Shown piece by piece: positions 6,775 through 14,279 of a stretch of 64,000 bases of DNA. The notes below the pieces were generated by a model. The model worked only from the letters and a program-made list of their open reading frames with translations, did no database searches and was not told the DNA's origin. Position 1 is the first letter of the stretch. Each line of letters begins with the position of its first letter. Made by a program: the position numbers and the translations under genes. Origin of the DNA: Stygiobacter sp. (GTDB taxonomy: Bacteria > Pseudomonadota > Alphaproteobacteria > Rhodospirillales > Magnetospirillaceae); contig VBWB01000010.1 of assembly GCA_006218045.1 (NCBI GenBank), positions 1 to 64,000 on the forward strand, given 5' to 3'.

Positions 6775-9700
6775 ATGTTCGACCGCATCATCGCTTTCAG
6801 CCTGCGCCAGCGTGTCTTGGTGCTGGCCTTCGCCCTGCTGCTGCTGGCCTGGGGCATCACCGTCGCCCAGCGCCTGCCGGTGGACGTCTTCCCCGATCTC
6901 AACCGCCCCACCGTCACCATCATGACCGAGGCGCCCGGACTGGCGCCGGAAGAGACCGAAACCCTGGTCACCCGCCCCATCGAAACCGCCATGAACGGGG
7001 CACCGGGCGTCGCCCGCGTGCGTTCCAACTCGGCGGTGGGACTATCCATCGTCTATGTGGAATTCCAGTGGGGCAGCGACATCTATCGCAACCGTCAACT
7101 GGTGTCGGAACGGCTGGCGGCGGCAGCCGAGCAATTGCCTGACGGCATCAATCCGACCATGGGGCCGATCTCGTCGATCATGGGGGAAATCCTGCTGGTC
7201 GGCATGCAGGCCAAGGAGGGCGCTGCCACGCCCATGCAAGTGCGCGGCCTGGCCGATTGGGTGGTGCGGCAACGGCTGATGTCCATTCCCGGCATCGCCC
7301 AGGTCATCCCCATCGGCGGTGAGGTCAAGCAATATCAGGTGCTGGCCTCGCCCACCCGGCTGGCCGCCTTGGGTCTGACCTATGAGCAATTGGAAACGGC
7401 CTTGGCCGGGTTTTCCCGCAACACCACCGGCGGCTTCCTGGAACAACGGCAGGCGGAATATCTGATCCGCAATCTGGGCCAGACCACCGACATCAACGAT
7501 CTGGCCGAAACGGTGGTGGCATGGCGCAATGGCGCCGCCATCACCGTCGGTCAGGTGGCCGAGGTGCGGCTGGGGGCAGGGGTCAAGCGCGGCGACGGCT
7601 CCATCGATGGCAAGTCAGCGGTGATCCTGGCGGTGCAGAAACAGCCCGGCGCCGATACGGTGGAACTGACCCGCAAGGTCGAGGCCGCCCTGGCCGAGCT
7701 GGCCAAGTCACTGCCGCCGGGGATCGCCGCCGACCGCATCTTGTTTCGCCAGGCCGATTTCATCGAGCGCGCCGTCGGCAATGTGCAAGAGGCCCTGCGT
7801 GACGGCGCCATCCTGGTGACCATCGTGCTGTTGGCCTTTTTGATGAACATGCGCACCACCTTCATCAGTCTGACCGCCATTCCGCTGTCCATGGTGGTGA
7901 CGGTGGTGGTGTTCCATTTCCTCGGCCTGTCCATCAACACCATGACCCTGGGCGGGTTGGCGGTGGCCATCGGCGAACTGGTCGACGACGCCGTCGTCGA
8001 TGTGGAAAACATCCTGCGCCGTCTGCGGGAAAACGCGTTGCTGGAGCAGCCGGTGCCGGCCATGCAGGTGGTGTTGCGGGCATCGTCGGAAGTCCGCAAT
8101 TCCATTGTCTACGCCACCATCATCGTCGTGTTGGTGTTTCTGCCGCTGTTCGCCCTGTCGGGCATCGAGGGCCGGCTGTTCGCCCCCTTGGGCATCGCCT
8201 ATGTGACGTCCATCACCGCGTCGCTTCTGGTGTCGCTGACGGTGACGCCGGCCCTGGCCTTGATACTGCTGCCCAAGGCCAAGGTGGTGGCCCATGGCGA
8301 TTCCTGGCTGGTCAGGCGGCTGAAGGCGGGCGATCGCAAATTGCTGCATTGGTCGTTCGCCCATCCGCGCACGGTGCTGGGGGTGCCGCTGCTGCTGGTG
8401 GTGGTTGCCGCCGGGTCGGTACCGTTTTTGGGACGCGCTTTCCTGCCCGCTTTCAACGAGGGCACGATTACCGTCAGCGCGGTGTTGGCACCCGGCACGT
8501 CGTTGTCCGAATCCAACCGGATCGGTAGCCTGGCCGAGGATTTGATCCATCGGGTACCGGAAGTGGTTTCCACCGGTCGGCGCACCGGTCGGGCGGAACT
8601 GGATGAACACGCCGAGGGCGTCCATTACAGCGAAATCGACGTGGATTTGCGTCAAAGCAAACGGGGGCGGGCGGAAATCCTGGCCGATCTGCGGGCCAAT
8701 CTGGCATTGCTGCCCGGACTGAGCGTCAATATCGGCCAGCCCATTTCCCATCGTCTCGATCATCTGCTGTCGGGGGTACGGGCGGAAATCGCCGTGAAAA
8801 TCTATGGCGACGATCTGGCCCAGTTGCGGGCCTTGGCCGAACAGGCCCGCGCCCGCATGGCCGGTGTGCCCGGACTGGCGGATTTGCAGGTGGAAAAGCA
8901 GGTGCTGATCCCGCAAATCCAGATCCGGCTGGATCGGGGCCAAGCCCGCAAATACGGCCTGACCCTGGACCGGCTGACCGAAACCCTGGAAGCGGCCCTG
9001 AACGGCAAGGTGGTGGCCCAGGTCCGCGACAATCAGCAAAGCTTCGACGTGGTGGTGCGTCTGGCCAGTACCTGGCGGGCGCAATCCGACGATTTCCACC
9101 AGATATTGGTGGATAGTCCGGCGGGGCCGGTGCCCTTGGGTCTGTTGGCCCAGGTGGTGGAAACCCAAGGCCCCAACGTGGTCAGCCGCGACGACATGCG
9201 CCGGCGCATCGTCGTGCTGGCCAATGCCCAGGGCCGCGACATCGGCTCGGTGGTCGCCGAAATTCAGGACCGGCTGGCGGGCATGACCCTGCCGCCCGGC
9301 GCCTATATGGCCTATGAGGGCCAGTTCCAAAGCCAGCAGCAGGCCAGCCGGCTGATCAGTCTGCTGGCCGGACTGTCCCTGGCCGGCATCTTCCTGGTGC
9401 TTTACCTGCATTTCCGTTCGGGTGTGCTGGCCGCCATCGTCATGGCCAACGTGCCCATGGCGCTGGTGGGGGCGGTGGCGGCGCTGTGGCTGTCGGACCA
9501 AACCTTGTCGGTGGCCTCCCTGGTCGGCTTCGTCACCCTGACCGGCATCGCCGCCCGCAACGGCATCATGAAGCTGTCCCATTACCGCCACCTGATGCGG
9601 CACGAAGGCATGGCCTTCGGCCCCGACATGGTGGTCAGGGGCTCGCTTGAACGGCTGTCACCGGTGTTGATGACCGCGCTGGTGGCGGCCCTGGCCCTGA

Positions 9701-9864
9701 TGCCGCTGGTTCTGGCCGGCGGCGATCCGGGCAAGGAAATCCTGCATCCGGTGGCGGTGGTGATTTTCGGCGGCCTGCTGTCGTCGACTTTGCTGGACAC
9801 CATCGTCACCCCCATCCTGTTTTTGCTGTTCGGCGGTGTCGCCGCCAAGGGAGAAAATCAATGA
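6775..9864 (+). CDS. RND heavy-metal efflux pump (CusA/CzcA-like)
   Basis: The 1029-residue inner-membrane pump has the duplicated RND layout, with a first TM helix at the N-terminus, two large periplasmic loops and two blocks of TM helices. The TM4 motif AIGELVDDAVVDVEN near residue 398 carries the paired acidic residues of the proton relay in heavy-metal RND transporters. The start lies 3 nt after the adaptor gene and the 3' end overlaps the next gene by 4 nt. Copper is the likeliest substrate because the downstream genes encode PCuAC and a DUF2946 protein, but sequence alone does not fix the ion. Confidence 0.92.
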   Translation: MFDRIIAFSLRQRVLVLAFALLLLAWGITVAQRLPVDVFPDLNRPTVTIMTEAPGLAPEETETLVTRPIETAMNGAPGVARVRSNSAVGLSIVYVEFQWGSDIYRNRQLVSERLAAAAEQLPDGINPTMGPISSIMGEILLVGMQAKEGAATPMQVRGLADWVVRQRLMSIPGIAQVIPIGGEVKQYQVLASPTRLAALGLTYEQLETALAGFSRNTTGGFLEQRQAEYLIRNLGQTTDINDLAETVVAWRNGAAITVGQVAEVRLGAGVKRGDGSIDGKSAVILAVQKQPGADTVELTRKVEAALAELAKSLPPGIAADRILFRQADFIERAVGNVQEALRDGAILVTIVLLAFLMNMRTTFISLTAIPLSMVVTVVVFHFLGLSINTMTLGGLAVAIGELVDDAVVDVENILRRLRENALLEQPVPAMQVVLRASSEVRNSIVYATIIVVLVFLPLFALSGIEGRLFAPLGIAYVTSITASLLVSLTVTPALALILLPKAKVVAHGDSWLVRRLKAGDRKLLHWSFAHPRTVLGVPLLLVVVAAGSVPFLGRAFLPAFNEGTITVSAVLAPGTSLSESNRIGSLAEDLIHRVPEVVSTGRRTGRAELDEHAEGVHYSEIDVDLRQSKRGRAEILADLRANLALLPGLSVNIGQPISHRLDHLLSGVRAEIAVKIYGDDLAQLRALAEQARARMAGVPGLADLQVEKQVLIPQIQIRLDRGQARKYGLTLDRLTETLEAALNGKVVAQVRDNQQSFDVVVRLASTWRAQSDDFHQILVDSPAGPVPLGLLAQVVETQGPNVVSRDDMRRRIVVLANAQGRDIGSVVAEIQDRLAGMTLPPGAYMAYEGQFQSQQQASRLISLLAGLSLAGIFLVLYLHFRSGVLAAIVMANVPMALVGAVAALWLSDQTLSVASLVGFVTLTGIAARNGIMKLSHYRHLMRHEGMAFGPDMVVRGSLERLSPVLMTALVAALALMPLVLAGGDPGKEILHPVAVVIFGGLLSSTLLDTIVTPILFLLFGGVAAKGENQ

Positions 9865-10583
9865 ACACATCTTCTCTGTCCTTGCTGGCCGCTTTGGTCC
9901 TGTTGCCGGCTCCGGCTTTCGCCCATCAGGCGGCGATTCCGTTCTTTGGCGGTCAGATTGCCGCCAGTGGTGATATGCACGTGGAATTCGCCATCCGTGA
10001 CGGCGGAGTGCGGGTGTGGCTGCGCGACCACGCGGAAAAACCGGTGGCCGCCACCGGCAAGGTCACGCTTTTGCTCGGCGGCGCCAAAAGCGAAATCACC
10101 TTGCGGGCCGAGGGTGACCGGCTGGTGGGCGAGGCCCCGGTGAAAACCGCCGACAAGGTGGTGGCCGTGCTGGCGCTCAATGCCGGCGGCAAGGCGGTTT
10201 CCGCCCGCTTCGCCCAAGAGGCGCTGGTGCAGCCGGGCTTGAATGCTGCGGCCAGCGTGGGGCAGGGGCTGTTCGCCGCCAATTGCGCCAGCTGTCATGG
10301 CCCGTCCTTGCGCGGCACCGACCAAGGACCGCCGTTGCTGCATGCATGGTACGCGGCGGGGAGCGGTCATGATGACACCCAGGTACTGAAGGTGATCGGC
10401 AACGGCACCTCGGGCCATATGTGGAAGTTCGGCGACATGCCCAAGCCGGAAGGCGTCAAGGCCGGGCAGGAACAGGATATCCTGGCCTATATCCGCGCCA
10501 TGCAGGCGGCCAACGGTATCGGTTCCGCCCCGGCGGCGGCCATGCCGGCCATGGGCGATCACCAAGGGCATGCCGGGCATTGA
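9861..10583 (+). CDS. Secreted monohaem cytochrome c with N-terminal beta-rich domain and His/Met tail
   Basis: The 240-residue protein has a signal peptide ending in AFA, about 115 residues predicted to be beta-rich, one CASCH haem site near residues 142-146, and a C-terminal tail rich in Met and His (MPAMGDHQGHAGH). Met ligands are available after the haem motif (HMWKFGDMPKPEG). The ATG overlaps the pump stop codon (ATGA), so translation is coupled. A cytochrome inside an RND metal operon is unusual. A role in periplasmic redox chemistry of the exported metal is inference. Confidence 0.78.
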   Translation: MNTSSLSLLAALVLLPAPAFAHQAAIPFFGGQIAASGDMHVEFAIRDGGVRVWLRDHAEKPVAATGKVTLLLGGAKSEITLRAEGDRLVGEAPVKTADKVVAVLALNAGGKAVSARFAQEALVQPGLNAAASVGQGLFAANCASCHGPSLRGTDQGPPLLHAWYAAGSGHDDTQVLKVIGNGTSGHMWKFGDMPKPEGVKAGQEQDILAYIRAMQAANGIGSAPAAAMPAMGDHQGHAGH

Positions 10584-10609
10584 CGGGATGGGGGGAAGCC
10601 GCCACTCTC

Positions 10610-10623
10610 TTGACCATGGTCAA
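10610..10623. promoter_or_regulatory. Perfect TTGAC-N4-GTCAA palindrome, possible FNR/CRP-family site
   Basis: TTGACCATGGTCAA is a perfect 14-bp palindrome matching the TTGAY-N4-RTCAA half-site pattern of FNR-type regulators. It lies 51 nt upstream of the DUF2946 start codon. The regulator is not known, and the internal CCATGG makes chance occurrence possible. Confidence 0.35.
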
Positions 10624-10673
10624 ATCAGTTGGACAAGCTTCCCCCTAATCTGACCATCGAGGAGAAAGCGAAC

Positions 10674-11090
10674 GTGTTACCCTGGCGCAACCAGATTCTC
10701 AGCCTGTTCCGAGGGCGCGGCATGCTCCGCGACCTGGGCGCGCTGCTGGCCTTGCTGGGGTTCCTGTTCACCTCGACCACGCCCGGTCTGGCCCTGGTTT
10801 CGGGCGCCGGCCCCGGAATCGGCGTTGCCGGTCCGCTGGGCGTGTATGTCTGCCATGTCAGGGGTGGGAGTGACGGCGTCATCCCCCCCGGGGCGGAACT
10901 TCCCGATCAAGACGACGGTTGCTGCCTGATCTGTCAGGCGGCGCAATTGGCCAACGGCGCGGTGCCGCCCCAACACTTCACTCTCCCCACCGAGAGCGCG
11001 GTCCGGGCTCGCTTGTCCGATGACGCCCAATCGTTCGTCGCCTTTGGGATTTTCAGCCCGGCTCAGGCCCGCGCCCCGCCCGCCGCCTGA
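10674..11090 (+). CDS. DUF2946-like small membrane/secreted protein
   Basis: From GTG 10674 (GAGGAG 9 nt upstream) the product is 138 residues. It has one N-terminal hydrophobic segment (LGALLALLGFLF), a cysteine-containing central part (VCHV, then GCCLICQAA) and an Ala/Pro-rich end. Size, position of the CxxC and copper-gene neighbourhood match DUF2946-type proteins, whose biochemical role is not established. An upstream TTG at 10629 is rejected for lack of a ribosome binding site. Confidence 0.6.
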   Translation: MLPWRNQILSLFRGRGMLRDLGALLALLGFLFTSTTPGLALVSGAGPGIGVAGPLGVYVCHVRGGSDGVIPPGAELPDQDDGCCLICQAAQLANGAVPPQHFTLPTESAVRARLSDDAQSFVAFGIFSPAQARAPPAA

Positions 11091-11179
11091 TAATTTCGAT
11101 TTTCCACACCATGTTTCTTTCACGACGCGGCCCGGTATGGTCGCAATGCGCCCCATTGTGTTTGAACAAAGGACTGATC

Positions 11180-11650
11180 ATGAAGAAATTGCTGCTGGCC
11201 GCTGCTGCGATGGTGTTCGCCTTTCCCGCCCTCGCCGCCGATTTGGAAGTGTCGGGCGCCTTCATCCGCGCCACCCCCAAGGCGGCGACCGCCGGTGCCG
11301 GTTTCGTCACCATCAAGAATACCGGCAAGCAGGACGACAAGCTGATCGCCGCTTCGGCCAACGTGTCCAAGAGCGTGGAACTGCACACCCACATCAAGGA
11401 CGGTGAAATCATGCGCATGCGCAGGGTCGATGCCATCACCGTGCCCGCCGGCGGTAGTGCCGAGTTGAAGCCCGGCGGCGACCACGTCATGTTCATCGAT
11501 CTGAACGCGCCCTTGAAGGATGGCGACAAGGTCGCCGTCACCTTGAAGTTCGAGAAGGGCGGCGAGGTCAAGCTGGACATGCCGGTGGTGGCCGTCGGCT
11601 CCATGGCCGCGCCCATGAGCATGGATCATAGCCAGCACATGAGGCACTGA
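11180..11650 (+). CDS. PCuAC-type periplasmic copper chaperone
   Basis: The 156-residue product has a signal peptide (MKKLLLAAAAMVFAFPALA) and the PCu(A)C fold with its copper site: H in VELHTHIKDG, M in IMRM and HVM in PGGDHVMFIDL. The tail is Met/His rich (PMSMDHSQHMRH). Proteins of this family carry Cu(I) in the periplasm, classically to the CuA site of cytochrome oxidase with SCO. Here NosZ, whose electron-entry site is also CuA, lies 2.6 kb away, so it may be another client (inference). AAAGGA precedes the ATG and a strong terminator follows. Confidence 0.92.
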   Translation: MKKLLLAAAAMVFAFPALAADLEVSGAFIRATPKAATAGAGFVTIKNTGKQDDKLIAASANVSKSVELHTHIKDGEIMRMRRVDAITVPAGGSAELKPGGDHVMFIDLNAPLKDGDKVAVTLKFEKGGEVKLDMPVVAVGSMAAPMSMDHSQHMRH

Positions 11651-11660
11651 TCGACCAAGT

Positions 11661-11706
11661 CCCCCCGCCAGCGGAAGGATTCACGGTGGCGGGGGGAAAG
11701 ATTTTT
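11661..11706 (+). terminator. Intrinsic terminator of the metal efflux/PCuAC operon
   Basis: A 10-bp perfect stem (CCCCCCGCCA at 11661-11670, TGGCGGGGGG at 11687-11696) is followed by AAAGATTTTT, ten nt after the PCuAC stop codon. Confidence 0.85.
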
Positions 11707-11796
11707 AATCTTAAGGTTGTCACAACTCGCGCATTGAGTGTCTAGGCTGTGGAGTTGATGATCATTTCCTACCTAAACGAGTTCAAGGAGGGGATG

Positions 11797-12918
11797 ATGG
11801 CGACTTTAACTCCAAATTGGAGCGATAGCATGGCCGGTGCCGGCAGCGGCATCACCAACACCATGGTTAACGGGTTGAGCGCGATTGCCACCTGCAACGG
11901 CTATGCGTTCCAATATGATTTCGCCTTGGGCGGTGACCCGATCCGGAACGATCTGACCGGAATCGGCAAGGGCGAGGTGCGGATCGCCTATAATGACCTT
12001 TCTAAAACCGTCTATTTCGGCTGTAACGGTCACATCCAAGCGGTGATGTTCAACAGCTTCAGCACCTGTGTGTGGAGCACCCCCATCACTTTGACCAACG
12101 CCGTCGACACGGTGACCTCGGTGTTGGTTTCCAGGATGGGCTACATCTATGCCGGGGCCAACGGCTATGTCTACAAGATCAATGCCGATGGCCAAGAGCT
12201 TTATTCCAACCCGATGACCGGTACCGGCAACAACGAGGTGCGGCTGGCGCTGTCGCCCGATGAGAAAAAGCTGTTCGTCGGCACCAACGGCCAAGTGCTC
12301 GCCCTGTCGGCGGACGACATGAAAGAGCAGTGGCGGCTGACACTGCCGGGATGGGATTGGCATGGCAGCACCAGCAACACGGTGTCGGTGTTGAGCTCTT
12401 TGTACCAGGATGCCACCAACAGTGGTCGGAACTGGCCTTGGCTGTACATCGGCTGTAACGGCTGGATTTATTCCATCGATCTCACTGCCGCTACTCCCCA
12501 GGTGACGGCCATGACCCAGTCGTTGCAGGCCAACCTGGGTGCGGGCGATACCCGGTTGGCTTATGATTCCGCCAACAGCCTGCTGTATGTGGGATTGTCG
12601 GGATGTGCGGCGTGTCTGGACGCATCCCTGCGCCAACCGGCGAAATGGACCTATGAGTACTTCAAGTCCCCGGGGCGGGTGGCCAACGTGACGTTCGGCC
12701 CGGTGCAGGTTTTCCTCGGCACCAACGGCCAAGTGGCGCTGATCGAAGGCGGCAAGTGCAAGAGCAATGGCCCGGTTCCCAACGGTGGCACCAATCCGGT
12801 GTCGCTTTCCGTCGGCCCGATCTCTTGCGACCCGGCCACTCCCGACTATGCCACTTCCGTCAGGCTGATGGCCGGGGTCAATGGCTATGTGTCGTCCTAT
12901 CTGGTCGGCACGCCCTAA
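11797..12918 (+). CDS. NG-repeat beta-propeller-like protein of unknown function
   Basis: The 373-residue protein contains eight copies of a short motif of type LYxGxNGxVxxI, with the NG (once SG) dipeptide near residues 34, 77, 122, 164, 221, 268, 310 and 362. Spacing is 42-57 residues, as expected for blades of a seven- or eight-bladed propeller. No signal peptide, TM segment or catalytic motif is visible. ATG 11797 is chosen because AAGGAGG lies 5 nt upstream; GTG 11749 and ATG 11794 are alternatives. It lies between two terminated operons and seems monocistronic. PQQ-, WD- and tachylectin-type propellers share the general form, but I recognise no family. Confidence 0.75.
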   Translation: MATLTPNWSDSMAGAGSGITNTMVNGLSAIATCNGYAFQYDFALGGDPIRNDLTGIGKGEVRIAYNDLSKTVYFGCNGHIQAVMFNSFSTCVWSTPITLTNAVDTVTSVLVSRMGYIYAGANGYVYKINADGQELYSNPMTGTGNNEVRLALSPDEKKLFVGTNGQVLALSADDMKEQWRLTLPGWDWHGSTSNTVSVLSSLYQDATNSGRNWPWLYIGCNGWIYSIDLTAATPQVTAMTQSLQANLGAGDTRLAYDSANSLLYVGLSGCAACLDASLRQPAKWTYEYFKSPGRVANVTFGPVQVFLGTNGQVALIEGGKCKSNGPVPNGGTNPVSLSVGPISCDPATPDYATSVRLMAGVNGYVSSYLVGTP

Positions 12919-12958
12919 TCCCGTCCCGGTTACGATCAGCGAGCTTTGGTATAAGCGG

Positions 12959-13540
12959 TCACGGATTGGCGGTGGGCCTGACCAAGGGCGGGCCCATCGC
13001 CGCGTCCAGTTTCTTGCCGGCGATCAGGGCGCGCAGCAGCGCCAGGGATTCCGGCCCATCCCAAGCGGCACCGCCGACAAAGCGCGCCACTTCCTGGGCT
13101 TGGGCGTTCAACAGCAAGGTGGTCGGCAGCACCGGCGCGGCGAAGGCTTCGCCCGCCTTGCGGTCATGATCCACATGCACCAATAGATTTTTGATCCCCA
13201 GGCGGGCATAGGTGTTGACCGCGCCCACCGCGCCCGAGCGGTCCAGGCACAGGGCGATCACCCGCATGCCTTCGGGTTCGATCATCGGTTTCAACCGATC
13301 GAGCGCCGGCAATTCGGCGACGCAGGGCAGGCACCAACTGGCCCACAGATTGACCAGGGCCGGCTTTCCCATCCATGTCGCCATTCCGGCGGCTTGGCCC
13401 TGATTGTCGCGGATGTCGATTTCTGGCAACGGCCTGGCCGGATTGGTGATGAACAGCCCCTGCGCCACCTTGGCCGCGGATGCGGGCCGGGCACAGCCCG
13501 CCAGGGCAGCGATGATGAAATGGCGGCGGCTGAGGATCAC
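12959..13540 (-). CDS. TlpA-like periplasmic thiol-disulfide oxidoreductase
   Basis: The 193-residue thioredoxin-fold protein has an N-terminal export signal (MILSRRHFIIAALAGCA). It may be a lipoprotein, or a TAT substrate through SRRHFI. The redox motif is WCLPC in VNLWASWCLPC. TlpA/ResA-type proteins reduce disulfides of copper-site or haem-site cysteines. The gene overlaps the upstream SCO gene by 4 nt (ATGA), so the two are co-expressed and probably act together on CuA assembly, in cytochrome oxidase or NosZ. Confidence 0.86.
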   Translation of the reverse strand: MILSRRHFIIAALAGCARPASAAKVAQGLFITNPARPLPEIDIRDNQGQAAGMATWMGKPALVNLWASWCLPCVAELPALDRLKPMIEPEGMRVIALCLDRSGAVGAVNTYARLGIKNLLVHVDHDRKAGEAFAAPVLPTTLLLNAQAQEVARFVGGAAWDGPESLALLRALIAGKKLDAAMGPPLVRPTANP

Positions 13541-14118
13541 TTGCTTTCTCCGTCGATGACTTGGCGCAGGCGGTCGGCCACGTCTTCCGCGCTGGCGGTG
13601 TGGCCCAGCTTGGCGGCGAAACCGCCGTTTCTGTCCATGATGAAGATTCCGGCGGAATGATCCACCACGTAATGCTCTGAATCCTTGTCTGCCGGCTGGT
13701 GGATCTCGTAGCGGACGCGAAAGGATCTGGCCGCGGCGTCGGTCATCTGCACGGTTCCGGTCAGACCGATGAAGCTGGGGCCGAAGGCCGACATGTAATC
13801 CTTCAACTGCGCCTTGGTGTCGCGCTTGGGATCGACGGTGACGAACAGGGGCACCACCTCAGCCGCCCGTTGCGGCCCCAACAGATCAAGGGCGGCGGCC
13901 ATGGCCGACAGCGCCGTCGGGCAGACGTCGGGGCAGAAGGTATAGCCGAACGCCATCATCCGCACCTTGCCCTTGAAACTGTCGTCATTGACCCGCTTGC
14001 CGTCGTGGGTTTCCAGCAGGAAACGGCCTGAAAACTCCTGGGCCAGGGCGGGTGAGAGCGGGCCGGGCAGGGTCATCACGGCCAGGGCGCCAGCCAGTAT
14101 CAGGGAACCGAGCTTCAT
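13537..14118 (-). CDS. SCO1/SenC family copper-delivery protein
   Basis: The 193-residue product has a signal peptide (MKLGSLILAGALAVMTL) and the thioredoxin-like SCO fold with CPDVCP and a distal histidine in EHYVVDHSAG, the three copper ligands of the family. SCO proteins deliver or reduce copper for CuA sites. ATG 14118 is preferred to 14145 because a GGAG lies upstream and it gives a clean signal peptide. It is divergent from nosZ across 161 bp, so it may share regulation with the nos operon. Confidence 0.93.
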   Translation of the reverse strand: MKLGSLILAGALAVMTLPGPLSPALAQEFSGRFLLETHDGKRVNDDSFKGKVRMMAFGYTFCPDVCPTALSAMAAALDLLGPQRAAEVVPLFVTVDPKRDTKAQLKDYMSAFGPSFIGLTGTVQMTDAAARSFRVRYEIHQPADKDSEHYVVDHSAGIFIMDRNGGFAAKLGHTASAEDVADRLRQVIDGESK

Positions 14119-14180
14119 CACGTGCACTCCGCTTGCCGTCGTCATCGAGGGCAGTGAAGCAGATCACGCCCTTCCGCGAC

Positions 14181-14194
14181 TTGATCAAGGTCAC
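14181..14194. promoter_or_regulatory. Imperfect FNR/NNR-type box upstream of nosZ
   Basis: TTGATCAAGGTCAC matches eight of ten specified bases of TTGAT-N4-ATCAA. It lies in the divergent region between the SCO gene and nosZ, 86 nt before the nosZ start. Denitrification genes are commonly controlled by FNR/NNR/DNR-type regulators. Assignment is by motif and position only. Confidence 0.4.
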
Positions 14195-14279
14195 GGCTGG
14201 ACCATGAGCGGACGCGCATGTTTGCCGGTGAAGTGTTTGGGTAACTCCGTCCCCTTTTAACAGAAGCAAGGTGGGGAAA

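Noticed and set aside
7708..9603. 631-codon minus-strand open frame opposite the RND pump
   Set aside because: Histidine- and glutamine-rich shadow of a clearly real transporter gene.
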